A DNA stretch of 64,000 bases from Xanthobacteraceae bacterium (GCA_022844205.1 JALHMF010000001.1:707023-771022); one strand, 5' to 3'. Shown: positions 18,053 to 26,824, counted from the first letter of the stretch. Made by a program: numbers and translations. Notes: a model not told the origin generated them from the sequence alone.

Positions 18053-18583
18053 ATGGCTAACGCCAGGCGCAAGACCAACCCAATCCCCGCCGAGCCTGTA
18101 TTTCTGTTCGGACTGCGTCGTGTTGCGATTTTATTCGCCTATGCCGGGGGCGCGATCGTCGCCTTGATCGGTGCGATGTCCACCGTCAGCATCATCGGCC
18201 GCTCGGTTTTTGTTCGTCCCATCACCGGCGATTTCGAACTCGTCGAATTCGGTACCGCCGTCGCGGGCGCGATGTTCCTGCCTTACTGCCAGGCCACATT
18301 CGGGCACATCGCCGTGGACTTCTTCACGATGAAAGCCAGCGACCGCACCCGAACGCGGCTCGACCAGTTCGGCAGCCTGCTGATGGCCGTGATGTATGGG
18401 CTCATCGCATGGCGCACCACCGTCGGAACGCTCGATATCTTCCGCAGTAACGAAACCACCATGCTGATGGGTCTGCCGATCTGGATCGGCTACATGCTCA
18501 TGATTCCTGGCATCGCGTTCGCGATGATCATTGCGTTCATTCAGTCCGCCGGATTCTCCGTCGCGGGGCGCGTCCATGAGTAA
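18053..18583 (+). CDS. TRAP transporter small permease (DctQ-like)
   Basis: A 176-aa inner-membrane protein with four predicted helices (~25-48, 63-80, 105-125, 143-165), the DctQ architecture. Typical features are MSTVSIIGRSVFVRPITGDFELVEFGTAV split around the first loop and the later GLPIWIGYMLMIPG. It pairs with the overlapping DctM gene and the two downstream binding proteins as a sodium-driven solute uptake system. The ATG at 18053 has no strong ribosome site. Substrate unknown. Confidence 0.88.
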   Translation: MANARRKTNPIPAEPVFLFGLRRVAILFAYAGGAIVALIGAMSTVSIIGRSVFVRPITGDFELVEFGTAVAGAMFLPYCQATFGHIAVDFFTMKASDRTRTRLDQFGSLLMAVMYGLIAWRTTVGTLDIFRSNETTMLMGLPIWIGYMLMIPGIAFAMIIAFIQSAGFSVAGRVHE

Positions 18584-19898
18584 AGCGGAAATTGCCGGCC
18601 TCATGGTCGTCGGCATGCTGATTTTGATCGCGCTGCGGGTGCCGCTTGCGGCGTCGATGTTCATCGCAGGCGCCGCCGGTTACTGGACCTATGTCGGGGA
18701 CGCCGCCGTTCTGAACTATCTGAAGCGTCTCCTGTGGGCGCGTTTCTCGGTCTATGACCTTTCGGTCATTCCGCTCTTCCTGCTGATGGGACAGTTCGCA
18801 TCCGCTGCGGGCTTCTCGCGAAGTCTCTTTCGCGCGGCCAACACACTCGTCGGCCATTTCAACGGCGGCGTCGCGCAGGCCGCGATCATCGCTTGCGCCT
18901 GCTTCGGTGCGATCAGCGGCTCCTCGGTCGCGACCGCCGCCACCATGTCGCAAGTGACGCTGCCGGAGATGAAGCGGCTTAATTATTCGGATCGTCTCGC
19001 CACCGGCACGCTCGCCGCGGGCGGCACGATGGGTATTCTGGTTCCGCCGTCCATTATGCTGATTATTTACGCGCTGCTCGCGGAGCAGAGCATCATCAAG
19101 CTGTTCACCGCGGCCATCATCCCCGGCATCATCGCCGCGGTCGGCTACATGATTGCGATCGCGATCTATGTTCGGCTCGTTCCCGGTCAGGCGAAGATTC
19201 AGAAACGCGCGACGGCCTCCGAACGTATTTCGGCGATCAAGGAAGCCTGGCCGATCGCAGCGATCTTTACGCTGCTGTTTGCCGGCATTTATGGCGGCAT
19301 CTTCACGCCGACCGAGGGTGCGGCCGTCGCCACCGCGGCGACCATGCTGCTCGGACTCGGGCGCGGCACGTTGAACTGGGAAAAGATCAAGCAATGTTTC
19401 CTGCCGGCCGCGCAGGCGAGCGCCATGATCTACGCGATGCTGCTGGGTGCTGCGATGATGAATACAGCCCTCGCCGTTTCGCAGATCCCGACCGAGGTCG
19501 CCGCATGGGCGCAGACACTCACCGTGCATCCGCTGGTGATCGTCTCGGCCTTCCTGCTGATCTTCATCGTGCTGACCTGCGTGCTCGACGAACTTGCGAT
19601 GATGCTCCTGCTGCTGCCGGTGCTGCTGCCGACGATCCTCGGGCTCGACCTCTTCGGCATGACCGGCGAGGAAAAGGCGATCTGGTTCGGCATCCTGATG
19701 GTGGTCGTGATCTCCGTCGGGCTGATTGCGCCGCCGATCGGCCTCGACGTCTATGTCGTGCACAAGGTCGCGAAGACCGTCCCGATCGGTGAAATCTATC
19801 GCGGCGTCATTCCGTTCCTCTATTCGGACGTCGCGCGCATACTCCTGCTGCTGTTCTTTCCGCAGATCACCCTGTTTGCACTGAGATTCCTGAAGTAG
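18576..19898 (+). CDS. TRAP transporter large permease (DctM-like)
   Basis: A 440-aa inner-membrane protein with about 12 helices that forms the transport path of a TRAP system. Recognisable family stretches are GAISGSSVATAATMSQVTLP, MGILVPPSIMLIIYALL, GIYGGIFTPTEGAAVA, and near the end LIAPPIGLDVYVV. I start at the ATG at 18576, which overlaps the DctQ stop by 8 bp; a start at 18531 would overlap more and lacks support. The first binding-protein gene follows 192 bp later behind its own ribosome site. Confidence 0.92.
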   Translation: MSKAEIAGLMVVGMLILIALRVPLAASMFIAGAAGYWTYVGDAAVLNYLKRLLWARFSVYDLSVIPLFLLMGQFASAAGFSRSLFRAANTLVGHFNGGVAQAAIIACACFGAISGSSVATAATMSQVTLPEMKRLNYSDRLATGTLAAGGTMGILVPPSIMLIIYALLAEQSIIKLFTAAIIPGIIAAVGYMIAIAIYVRLVPGQAKIQKRATASERISAIKEAWPIAAIFTLLFAGIYGGIFTPTEGAAVATAATMLLGLGRGTLNWEKIKQCFLPAAQASAMIYAMLLGAAMMNTALAVSQIPTEVAAWAQTLTVHPLVIVSAFLLIFIVLTCVLDELAMMLLLLPVLLPTILGLDLFGMTGEEKAIWFGILMVVVISVGLIAPPIGLDVYVVHKVAKTVPIGEIYRGVIPFLYSDVARILLLLFFPQITLFALRFLK

Positions 19899-20090
19899 CG
19901 GGAAGGTCGGTTTGAACACCCACGGGTTTGCCGGCATTTTGTGGCTGCTGAAAACACGAGCAATTAAAGATATGCAGATGCGCCTCCGACACTCCCCGCC
20001 CAATCCCTTCAATAGAATCCCATAATCGTTATACCGTCCGGTCCACAAGCCGGGCACATTCGCGCCATCAAGTCTTCCGGGAGGAAATCG

Positions 20091-21128
20091 ATGAAAACAA
20101 TCGCACGTCTAAGCGTGCTGGCAGCCGCGTTCGCGGTGTTTGCTTTGCCGGCGAGCGCGCAGCAGATCACGCTGCGTGTCCACCAGTTTCTGCCCGCGCC
20201 CGCGCCGGTACCTTCGAAGTTCATCGCGCCCTGGGCCAAGAAGATCGAGGAAGATTCCAAGGGCCGCATCAAGGTCGAACTCTATCCGTCGATGCAGCTC
20301 GGCGGCACGCCACCGCAGCTGTTCGATCAGGTCAAGGACGGCGTCGTCGATATCATCTGGACGCTTCCCGGCTACACGCCCGGCCGCTTCCCGAAGAGCG
20401 AGGCATTCGAGCTTCCGTTCATCTCCGGCAACGCCGAACAGAACAGCCAGGCTGCCTGGGAGTATTACGAAAAGAATCTGAAGGACGAATACAAGGATGT
20501 GAAGGTTATTGCCATTCACACCCACGGCCCGGGCCTGATCCACGCCAAGGGCGAAGGCGTGCGCAAGCTTGAGGACATGAAGGGCATCAAGGTGCGCGGC
20601 CCGTCGCGCGTGGTGAACAAGCTGATCACCGCACTCGGCGCCACGCCGGTCGGCATGCCGGTTCCGGCGATGCCGGAAGCCCTCTCCAAGGGCGTCATCG
20701 ACGGCACCGTCGTTCCGTGGGAAGTCACGACGCCGCTTCGTATCGCCGAACTCGTCAACACGCACACGACCTTCGCGGGCAACCGTTCGCTCTACGTCGC
20801 TTTCTTCATCTTCGCGATGAATAAGGCGAAGTATGACGGCCTGCCGGACGATCTGAAGAAAGTGATCGACGACAATTCCGGCATGGTCGCCTCCAGGTGG
20901 GTCGGCAAGGTGATGGACGAAGGCGATATTCCGGGTCTGGAAGCCGCCAAGAAGCGCGGCAACACGATTGTTGCGCTCGACGCCGCCGAAACCAAGCGCT
21001 GGAAGGAAGCGGCACAGAAGGTTCAGGCCGAGTGGATCGACGAGATGAAGGGCAAGGGCATCGACGGCAAGCAGCTTGTCGATGATGTCCGCGCGCTCGT
21101 CGCCAAATACGCGGGCCCCGAAAGCTGA
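20091..21128 (+). CDS. TRAP transporter substrate-binding protein (DctP family), copy 1
   Basis: A 345-aa periplasmic binding protein with signal peptide MKTIARLSVLAAAFAVFALPASA before QQITLRVHQFLP. The DctP fold is shown by ELYPSMQLGGTPPQLFDQVK and by IKVRGPSRVVNKL, whose Arg normally holds the ligand carboxylate. A GGGAGGAAA ribosome site precedes the ATG. It is well over 70% identical by eye to the next gene, so the pair arose by tandem duplication. The ligand is probably an organic acid; nothing nearby identifies it. Confidence 0.92.
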   Translation: MKTIARLSVLAAAFAVFALPASAQQITLRVHQFLPAPAPVPSKFIAPWAKKIEEDSKGRIKVELYPSMQLGGTPPQLFDQVKDGVVDIIWTLPGYTPGRFPKSEAFELPFISGNAEQNSQAAWEYYEKNLKDEYKDVKVIAIHTHGPGLIHAKGEGVRKLEDMKGIKVRGPSRVVNKLITALGATPVGMPVPAMPEALSKGVIDGTVVPWEVTTPLRIAELVNTHTTFAGNRSLYVAFFIFAMNKAKYDGLPDDLKKVIDDNSGMVASRWVGKVMDEGDIPGLEAAKKRGNTIVALDAAETKRWKEAAQKVQAEWIDEMKGKGIDGKQLVDDVRALVAKYAGPES

Positions 21129-21152
21129 TCCCGTAACCAGTGAAGCTAAAAG

Positions 21153-21182
21153 CCCGCCATGCAGCTTGCATGGCGGGTTTTT
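21153..21182 (+). terminator. Rho-independent terminator between the two DctP genes
   Basis: An 11-bp perfect stem (CCCGCCATGCA / TGCATGGCGGG) with a 3-nt loop and a TTTTT run. It ends transcription after the first DctP gene, so the second copy probably has its own promoter within 21187-21313. Confidence 0.9.
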
Positions 21183-21313
21183 GTTGTCCTGCCCCGCACT
21201 ATCGAGCATGGGACGATACTGTCCTGCTACCGAACGGCCGCGAAGTATGTAGTATGACGGCCTATCGAGAAGCCAAAATCAAAAACAAGACACTGGACAG
21301 AGGGAGGAAGAGA

Positions 21314-22360
21314 ATGAGCATGCGTTCGTCCCGCGTATGGATGATGGCGCTAGCCGTTCTGGCGCTCAGCGCCGTAACGGTATCCGCGCAAGAAGTAACC
21401 CTACGCCTCCACCAATTGTTGCCGGCGGCAGCCCCGATCCCGAAAAACTTCCTCGCCCCGTGGGCCGAAAAGGTGATGAAGGAGTCGAACGGCCGCATCA
21501 AGATCGAGTTGTATCCTTCGATGCAGCTCGGCGGCACGCCGCCCCAGCTCTACGATCAGGTGAAGGACGGCGTCGTCGATCTCATCTGGTCGCTTCCGGG
21601 CTACACCGCGGGCCGCTTCCCTGGCACCGAGGCATTTGAAATGCCGTTTATCGCCGGTACTTCGGCGGAGCAGAACAGCCAGGCTGCGTGGGAATATTTC
21701 CAGAAACATCTTCAGGGGGAGTTCAAGGACGTAAAGATGATCGCCGTGCACACGCACGGTCCTGGCCTGATCCACGCCAAGAACAACGGTGTGCGCAAGC
21801 TCGAGGACATGAAAGGCCTGAAAGTGCGCGGTCCGACGCGCGCGGTCACGCGCCTGATCGAGTCGCTCGGCGCTACCAGCGTCGGCATGCCGGTCCCGGC
21901 CGTGCCGGAATCGCTGAACAAGGGCGTCATCGATGCCGCGGTCGTTCCGTGGGAAGTCACAACGCCGCTGCGCATCGCTGAACTCGTGAACACGCACACG
22001 ACCTTCGCGGGCAACCGCTCGCTCTATGTCGCGTTCTTCATGTTTGCGATGAACAAGGCGAAGTACGATGGGCTTCCGGCCGACCTCAAGAAAGTGATCG
22101 ACGACAACGCCGGCATGGCAGCCTCGAAGTGGGCCGGCAAGGTCATGGACGAAGGCGATATCCCCGGACTTGAGGCCGCGAAGAAGCGCAACAACTCGAT
22201 CGTGGCGCTCGACGCTACCGAGACCGCTCGCTGGAAGAAGGCAGCCGATGGCGTCGTCCAAGCCTGGATCACCGAGATGAAAGGCAAGGGTCTCGACGGC
22301 AAGGCGATGATCGACGACACCCGCACGCTCATCGCGAAATACGCGGGCGCTCCGCAGTAA
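21314..22360 (+). CDS. TRAP transporter substrate-binding protein (DctP family), copy 2
   Basis: A 348-aa periplasmic binding protein, close paralogue of the preceding gene. The signal peptide (SRVWMMALAVLALSAVTVSA) ends before QEVTLRLHQLLP. It keeps ELYPSMQLGGTPPQLYDQVK and LKVRGPTRAVTRL with the carboxylate-binding Arg. The GGGAGGAAGAG ribosome site fixes the start at 21314; the frame is open further upstream across the terminator but that part is not conserved. Differences between the copies are spread along the chain, including around the ligand site, so a shifted ligand range is possible. Confidence 0.92.
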   Translation: MSMRSSRVWMMALAVLALSAVTVSAQEVTLRLHQLLPAAAPIPKNFLAPWAEKVMKESNGRIKIELYPSMQLGGTPPQLYDQVKDGVVDLIWSLPGYTAGRFPGTEAFEMPFIAGTSAEQNSQAAWEYFQKHLQGEFKDVKMIAVHTHGPGLIHAKNNGVRKLEDMKGLKVRGPTRAVTRLIESLGATSVGMPVPAVPESLNKGVIDAAVVPWEVTTPLRIAELVNTHTTFAGNRSLYVAFFMFAMNKAKYDGLPADLKKVIDDNAGMAASKWAGKVMDEGDIPGLEAAKKRNNSIVALDATETARWKKAADGVVQAWITEMKGKGLDGKAMIDDTRTLIAKYAGAPQ

Positions 22361-22378
22361 TCTTGCTTTTTGCAATAG

Positions 22379-22412
22379 CCCGTCGCGTTCCGGCGCGGCG
22401 GGTTCTGCTTTT
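22379..22412 (+). terminator. Probable terminator after DctP copy 2
   Basis: A 9-bp stem (CCCGTCGCG / CGCGGCGGG, one G-U pair) with a 6-nt loop and a downstream TTCTGCTTTT, 18 bp after the stop. Confidence 0.6.
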
Positions 22413-22476
22413 CTGGACGCGCCGCCCCGGGCGGGCTATGTCCATCCGCAATAATTGAAAAGGTAAGGAGATATTG

Positions 22477-23250
22477 ATGGTTGCCATGCTCGATCCGAAG
22501 ACTTTGACCGTACTCGTGACCGGCGCCACGTCCGGTTTCGGTGCCGCGACGGTGCGCCGTTTTCACAAAGCCGGCGCACGCGTGATCGGCACCGGGCGGC
22601 GCAAGGACCGTCTCGACGCGCTGAAGAAGGAATTGGGCGAGCGGTGTCACGTCCTGAATTTCGATATCACCGACCGCGATGCGGCCATGAAAATGCTGAC
22701 GACGCTTCCGGCGGAATTTTCCAGGATCAATGTAGTGATCGCCAATGCCGGTGGCGCGGTGGGTCTCGACCCCGCCCAGAGCGCCGATCTCAATGACTGG
22801 GATCAGATGATCGCGACCAACATCAACGGCGTCACCTATACGGTGCGTGCGACGCTGCCGGGCATGATGGAGCGGGACGAGGGCCATATCGTCATCATCG
22901 GGTCCATCGCAGGCTCTTACCCTTATCCGGGTGGAAACGTCTATGGTGGTGTGAAAGCGTTCACGCATCAGTTCGCGCTGAACGTCCGTTGCGACATTCT
23001 GGGATCGAATATCCGCGTGACGTCGGTGGAGCCGGGCCTCGCGGAAACGGAATTCTCCGTCGTCCGCTTCAAGGGCGACAAGGCGAAGGCCGATAAGGTG
23101 TATGAAGGTGTAAAGCCGATGGTGGCCGATGACATCGCCGAGCAGATTTTCTTCTGCTGCACCATGCCGCGCCATGTGAACATCAACGCGATCGAGTCGA
23201 TGGCGACGATGCAGGCGTGGTCGCCGTTCGCGATCAAGCGGAAAACGTAA
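22477..23250 (+). CDS. SDR family oxidoreductase (YdfG-like)
   Basis: A 257-aa classical short-chain dehydrogenase. The NAD(P) motif TGATSGFG is at residues 15-22, NAG in VVIANAGG, and the catalytic Ser143, Tyr156 and Lys160 in GSIAGSYPYPGGNVYGGVK. The basic GRRKDR after beta-2 suggests NADP. It resembles YdfG, which reduces 3-hydroxy acids and malonic semialdehyde. An AAGGAG ribosome site 6 nt before the ATG at 22477 sets the start; the TTG just upstream is not needed. It follows the TRAP genes but a terminator separates them. Confidence 0.9.
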   Translation: MVAMLDPKTLTVLVTGATSGFGAATVRRFHKAGARVIGTGRRKDRLDALKKELGERCHVLNFDITDRDAAMKMLTTLPAEFSRINVVIANAGGAVGLDPAQSADLNDWDQMIATNINGVTYTVRATLPGMMERDEGHIVIIGSIAGSYPYPGGNVYGGVKAFTHQFALNVRCDILGSNIRVTSVEPGLAETEFSVVRFKGDKAKADKVYEGVKPMVADDIAEQIFFCCTMPRHVNINAIESMATMQAWSPFAIKRKT

Positions 23251-23268
23251 GCACCCATCATTACAGCC

Positions 23269-23371
23269 GTCACCCTGAGGTGCGAGCGGCAACAGCCGCG
23301 AGCCTCGAAGGGTGGCGGCCGTTCATCCTTCGAGGCTCGGCGCTCTCGCGCCTCGCACCTCAGGATGAAGG
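23269..23371. repeat. Intergenic repeat, family D (copy 1)
   Basis: An imperfect palindrome with CACCCTGAGGTGCGAG at the left and CTCGCACCTCAGGATGAAGG at the right, and inner CCTTCGAGGCTC arms. A second copy is at 58620-58707. It lies between the convergent SDR and Inh-domain genes. Confidence 0.8.
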
Positions 23372-23396
23372 ATTTGATGTTTTTTTTTGGCTCTGA

Positions 23397-23945
23397 CTAC
23401 CGCGCCAGCACCACCGGAATTCCCCGGCTGCTCTTGCCGTCGAAGCGGTTGGCGGCCGAAGGATACATCCGTGCCGCCGCTTCGCCCAGGTGATTGCGCA
23501 GCACGAGTTCGTTGTCGCGCATTTCCCATGAGCGCAGTCCGAAGAACTCCTCCGAGCATCCCTGCTGGCCTTGTGCGCTGTAACCGCGGCCCGCGGGCTC
23601 CTGCGAGAGATTGATCAGGCACAGCCGTCCGCCATCGCTCAGCCGCCACGAACCTGCCATCACATGCGGCGGGACACCGTCGGGATAGCCGGGACCCGCC
23701 ACGAGCGGTCCGCCCATTGCCGTGCGGGAAGGCGGGCGCATCTGTGCGGAAGCCTGTTGCGGGGCATCGGGGGCGGGCAAGCCATCCGAACGCGGCGAGT
23801 AGATGTTGGGGTTCGGATACTGGCTCGGCATCCGGTTGTCATAGACCGGAGGCTTCGCGCTATTCGAGGGATCGGCGGTGGCGACGCAGCCCGCAAGCAA
23901 TGCGCAAAGCACCGACGCAGCCGCAGGACGCATACGCAACAGCAT
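23397..23945 (-). CDS. Lipoprotein with a C-terminal AprI/Inh-like domain
   Basis: A 182-aa protein with a lipoprotein signal (SVLCALLAGC, lipid Cys about residue 20), a Pro-rich linker (~25-90) and a C-terminal domain GSWRLSDGGRLCLINLSQ..CSEEFFGLRSWEM typical of the AprI/Inh metalloprotease-inhibitor fold. Members block exported serralysin-type proteases in the periplasm; many envelope proteins reuse the domain, so true inhibition is unproved. The GGGGGAG ribosome site favours the ATG at 23945 over that at 23954. No protease gene is close. Confidence 0.78.
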   Translation of the reverse strand: MLLRMRPAAASVLCALLAGCVATADPSNSAKPPVYDNRMPSQYPNPNIYSPRSDGLPAPDAPQQASAQMRPPSRTAMGGPLVAGPGYPDGVPPHVMAGSWRLSDGGRLCLINLSQEPAGRGYSAQGQQGCSEEFFGLRSWEMRDNELVLRNHLGEAAARMYPSAANRFDGKSSRGIPVVLAR

Positions 23946-24014
23946 TGATTCCATCTCCCCCGGGATTGGTAGACTAGCCTTGCGGAGCAGCCCGCGCCAC
24001 TGCGGCAGTCCGAC

Positions 24015-24662
24015 TCAGGTTTTCGCCGGCAACGGATGGCCGGGCATCAATTCGTAGGGATGCCCCCAGTTCGGCAGCGCCCGCATCCGGTCCAGCCATT
24101 TTCCGATGGCGGGATATTCGCTGGGAATATCGAAGCCGAATTCTTCCGCCGGATAGTAGAGATACGCGGTCTGGGAAATGTCCGCGATGGTCGGCCGGTC
24201 CGCGATCAGAAAATCCCTGCCTTCAAGACGTTTGTTGATGACGCCAAGATTGTTCGTGAGCCTTCCCTTGAGGAACGCCATGGCGGCCGAATTGTCACCG
24301 GGCAGATAATTTTTAAGCGCGCGGAACGGGCCGAGAAAACCGTTGACCTTTTGATTGTCGAAAATCATCCAGCGCAGCGCCTCGTACCGCTCATCGGTAC
24401 CCTGCGGCTGAAACTTGCCGGTTTTGTCGGCGAGGTAATTCAGGATCACGGCCGATTGCGAAAGTTTTTTCGCTCCGTCCACGAGCACGGGAATTTCCCC
24501 CATCTCGTTGACGCTCCCGCGATATTCCGGCGTGAGCTGTTCCTTCTTGCCGAAGAAATCGACCCACACCGGCTCCCACTTCGCGCCGATGAGATTGAGC
24601 ATCAGGGCTGCGCGGTAGGCATTGCCCGACTGCGCGAAGCAGTAGAGTTTGTATTCGGACAT
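24015..24662 (-). CDS. Glutathione S-transferase family protein
   Basis: A 215-aa cytoplasmic protein with a thioredoxin-like N-domain (KLYCFAQSGNAYRAALMLNL, the Ser being the likely thiolate-activating residue; GEIPVLVD; LSQSAVILNYLAD) and an all-helical C-domain with the conserved N-capping GRDFLIADRPTIADIS. It is distinct from the maiA protein. Substrate unknown. It is on the same strand as the GIY-YIG gene downstream-to-upstream order, but a repeat separates them. Confidence 0.88.
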   Translation of the reverse strand: MSEYKLYCFAQSGNAYRAALMLNLIGAKWEPVWVDFFGKKEQLTPEYRGSVNEMGEIPVLVDGAKKLSQSAVILNYLADKTGKFQPQGTDERYEALRWMIFDNQKVNGFLGPFRALKNYLPGDNSAAMAFLKGRLTNNLGVINKRLEGRDFLIADRPTIADISQTAYLYYPAEEFGFDIPSEYPAIGKWLDRMRALPNWGHPYELMPGHPLPAKT

Positions 24663-24674
24663 TGCCCCCCCATT

Positions 24675-24710
24675 GTCATCCCGGCCGAGCGTAGCGAGAG
24701 CCGGGATCGC
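24675..24710. repeat. Left arm of a family B repeat, interrupted by the GIY-YIG gene
   Basis: GTCATCCCGG..GCCGGGATCG matches the left arm of the complete family B copy at 49042-49156. Where that copy continues after about 20 nt with its right arm, here the GIY-YIG gene follows, and the matching GATCCCGGCTCTCG arm appears only at 25026. Confidence 0.75.
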
Positions 24711-24719
24711 TATTGTTTT

Positions 24720-25013
24720 CTATTCAGACTCTAGAGTTTCGTAAAGATCCAACCATTCTGGATTTGAAGATTCGATCAGTTCTACTTTCCAAATGCGAAG
24801 CCAGCGCTTCAAACGCTTTTCTTTTGAGATCGCAGACTCTGCGCTTTCATGTTTTTCAAACCAAACGAGTCGGTCGATATTGTATTTCTTTGTGAACCCT
24901 TGAGCCAGATGTTGCTTATGTTCAAAAACACGCTTTTGAAGGTTGCTCGTTACGCCGACATAAATCGGACCGCGTTTCCGCGTGGCAAGTATGTAAACGT
25001 AGAAATTTTTCAT
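24720..25013 (-). CDS. GIY-YIG nuclease family protein (YhbQ/UPF0213-like)
   Basis: A 97-aa stand-alone GIY-YIG domain. It begins MKNFYVYILATRKRGPIYVG, with the paired YVY and IYVG strands, Arg28 in LQKRVFEHK and a Trp-rich KRWLRIWKVELI helix, all typical of the UPF0213 branch; some members have DNA-nicking activity. G+C is low (about 37% in the first line counted) against above 60% around it. Its stop lies about 10 nt from the left arm of a family B repeat and its start about 13 nt from the right arm, so the whole gene is framed by the repeat. The longer open frame upstream is antisense to mmsA and is not real. Confidence 0.88.
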   Translation of the reverse strand: MKNFYVYILATRKRGPIYVGVTSNLQKRVFEHKQHLAQGFTKKYNIDRLVWFEKHESAESAISKEKRLKRWLRIWKVELIESSNPEWLDLYETLESE

Positions 25014-25025
25014 GCCTAAAGAGGA

Positions 25026-25139
25026 TGATCCCGGCTCTCGGGCTAACGTCATCCCGGAAGCGGTGAAGCCGCTATTCCGGATCGTTCTAAGCCTCACACG
25101 ATCCCGGCTCGCGCGCTGAAGCGCTTGGCCGGGATGACG
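25026..25139. repeat. Family B repeat: right arm of the split copy plus a complete copy
   Basis: GATCCCGGCTCTCGGGCTAA (25027-25046) completes the split element that begins at 24675. A full copy follows from GTCATCCCGG at 25049 to GGCCGGGATGAC ending 25139. Other copies are at 49042-49156 and 56324-56426. Confidence 0.75.
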
Positions 25140-25156
25140 ATTACAATTTTTCCACG

Positions 25157-26650
25157 TCATTTCATCGTCGGAATGGTGAACTCCGCACCATCCTTCACAC
25201 CGGAAGGCCAGCGCGAGGTGACGGTTTTGGTCTTGGTGTAGAAGCGCACCGAATCCGGGCCGTGCTGGTTGAGGTCGCCGAACACCGATTTCTTCCAGCC
25301 GCCGAATGTGTGATAGGCGAGCGGCACCGGGATCGCGAAGTTGATGCCGACCATGCCGACTTCCACCCTGCTCGCAAAATCGCGCGCGGCATCGCCGTCG
25401 CGGGTGAAGATCGCGACACCATTTCCGTATTCGTGCTTGTTTGCGAGGTCGAGGCCTTCCTGATAATCCTTCGCGCGCACGACCGAGAGCACCGGCCCGA
25501 AAATCTCTTCCTTGTAGATGCGCATGTCCGGCTTCACTTCGTCGAACAGGCAGCCGCCCATGTAGAAGCCGTTTTCGTAGCCTTGCATTTTGAAACCGCG
25601 CCCGTCGACTTTCAGCTTGGCGCCTTCCTTGACTCCGATCTCGACGTAGTTCTTCACCTTCTCCAGATGCGCCTTGGTGATCATCGGCCCGAAGTCGGCG
25701 TCGGCCGAAGTGGACGGGCCGATCTTGAGGCTCTCGACGCGCGGAATGAGACGGCCCACCAGTTCGTCGGCCGTTTTCTTGCCGACGGGCACCGCAACCG
25801 AAATCGCCATGCAGCGCTCGCCCGCCGCACCGTAGCCCGCGCCGATCAGCGCATCGACCACCTGGTCCATGTCGGCATCCGGCATCACGATCATGTGGTT
25901 CTTGGCGCCGCCGAAACACTGCACACGCTTTCCGCTCGCCGTTCCGCGCGTGTAGATGTATTCCGCGATGGGCGTTGATCCGACAAATCCGATAGCGCGG
26001 ATATCCGGATCGTCGAGGATTCCGTCCACCGCTTCCTTGTCGCCGTTGACCACATTGAGGATGCCTGCAGGCAGGCCTGCCTCGATCATCAGTTCGGCGA
26101 GCAACATCGGCACGCCTGGGTCGCGCTCGGAGGGCTTCAGAATGAAAGCGTTACCGCAGGCGATCGCCGGGGCGAATTTCCACATCGGGATCATCGCCGG
26201 GAAATTGAACGGCGTGATGCCCGCGACCACGCCTAGCGGCTGCCGCATCGAATAGAGATCGATGCCGGCGCCGGCACTTTCGGTGTATTCGCCCTTCATC
26301 AGGTGCGGGATGCCGCAGGCGAATTCCACCACCTCGACGCCGCGCTGAATGTCGCCCTTTGCGTCCGGGATGGTCTTGCCGTGCTCGCGGGCGAGGAGTT
26401 CGGCGAGCTTTTCATTGTCGCGCGCAACCAGTTCAAGAAACTTGAACATCACCCGGGCGCGGCGCTGAGGATTGGTCGCGGCCCATGCGGGTTGGGCGGC
26501 TTTCGCGTTCTCGACCGCAGCCCGCACCTCGGCCTTGGTGGCGAGGGCGACCTTGCCGATTACTTCGCCGGTCATCGGCTGGAATACGTCCGACGTCCTC
26601 CCGGCTCCCTTTACATGCTTGCCGCCGATGAAATGGCCGATCTCACGCAT
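25157..26650 (-). CDS. mmsA: CoA-acylating methylmalonate-semialdehyde dehydrogenase
   Basis: A 497-aa cytoplasmic aldehyde dehydrogenase that turns methylmalonate semialdehyde into propionyl-CoA in valine breakdown, and acts in inositol breakdown. Family marks are TPFNFPAMIPMW, GFVGSTPIAEYIY, QCFGGAKNHMIVMPDADMD and the catalytic Cys280 in GAAGERCMAIS, the set that separates CoA-acylating MmsA from ordinary aldehyde dehydrogenases. Length is normal. It is divergent from the MotA-like gene; the 174-bp gap must contain both promoters, although I found no convincing boxes. Confidence 0.93.
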   Translation of the reverse strand: MREIGHFIGGKHVKGAGRTSDVFQPMTGEVIGKVALATKAEVRAAVENAKAAQPAWAATNPQRRARVMFKFLELVARDNEKLAELLAREHGKTIPDAKGDIQRGVEVVEFACGIPHLMKGEYTESAGAGIDLYSMRQPLGVVAGITPFNFPAMIPMWKFAPAIACGNAFILKPSERDPGVPMLLAELMIEAGLPAGILNVVNGDKEAVDGILDDPDIRAIGFVGSTPIAEYIYTRGTASGKRVQCFGGAKNHMIVMPDADMDQVVDALIGAGYGAAGERCMAISVAVPVGKKTADELVGRLIPRVESLKIGPSTSADADFGPMITKAHLEKVKNYVEIGVKEGAKLKVDGRGFKMQGYENGFYMGGCLFDEVKPDMRIYKEEIFGPVLSVVRAKDYQEGLDLANKHEYGNGVAIFTRDGDAARDFASRVEVGMVGINFAIPVPLAYHTFGGWKKSVFGDLNQHGPDSVRFYTKTKTVTSRWPSGVKDGAEFTIPTMK

Positions 26651-26824
26651 TTTTACGATCCTCCCTGGACGCTTGGGGCTTACGCAGTGCCTTTATTTCC
26701 ATAGTCAGTAGCGTAGGCGGAGGGCCCGAAAAAGCAAAACTTAACCATCTTTTAGGCCGCCCGGCTTAAGCCTTGGGGGTGGGTATGCGGCGCCAGAAGG
26801 TTGCCGCTGGGACGGAGAAACCGG

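Noticed and set aside
18537-20057. 506-codon minus-strand frame
   Set aside because: Antisense to DctM; rich in Arg, His and Asp as expected for a shadow.
24675-25139. Insertion-sequence interpretation of the GIY-YIG locus
   Set aside because: No transposase and no target-site duplication seen; the flanks are the arms of a repeat found elsewhere without the gene.
25014-25919. N-terminal extension of the GIY-YIG frame to 399 codons
   Set aside because: The extra part crosses the repeats and lies out of frame inside mmsA; the domain starts cleanly at MKNFYVYIL.
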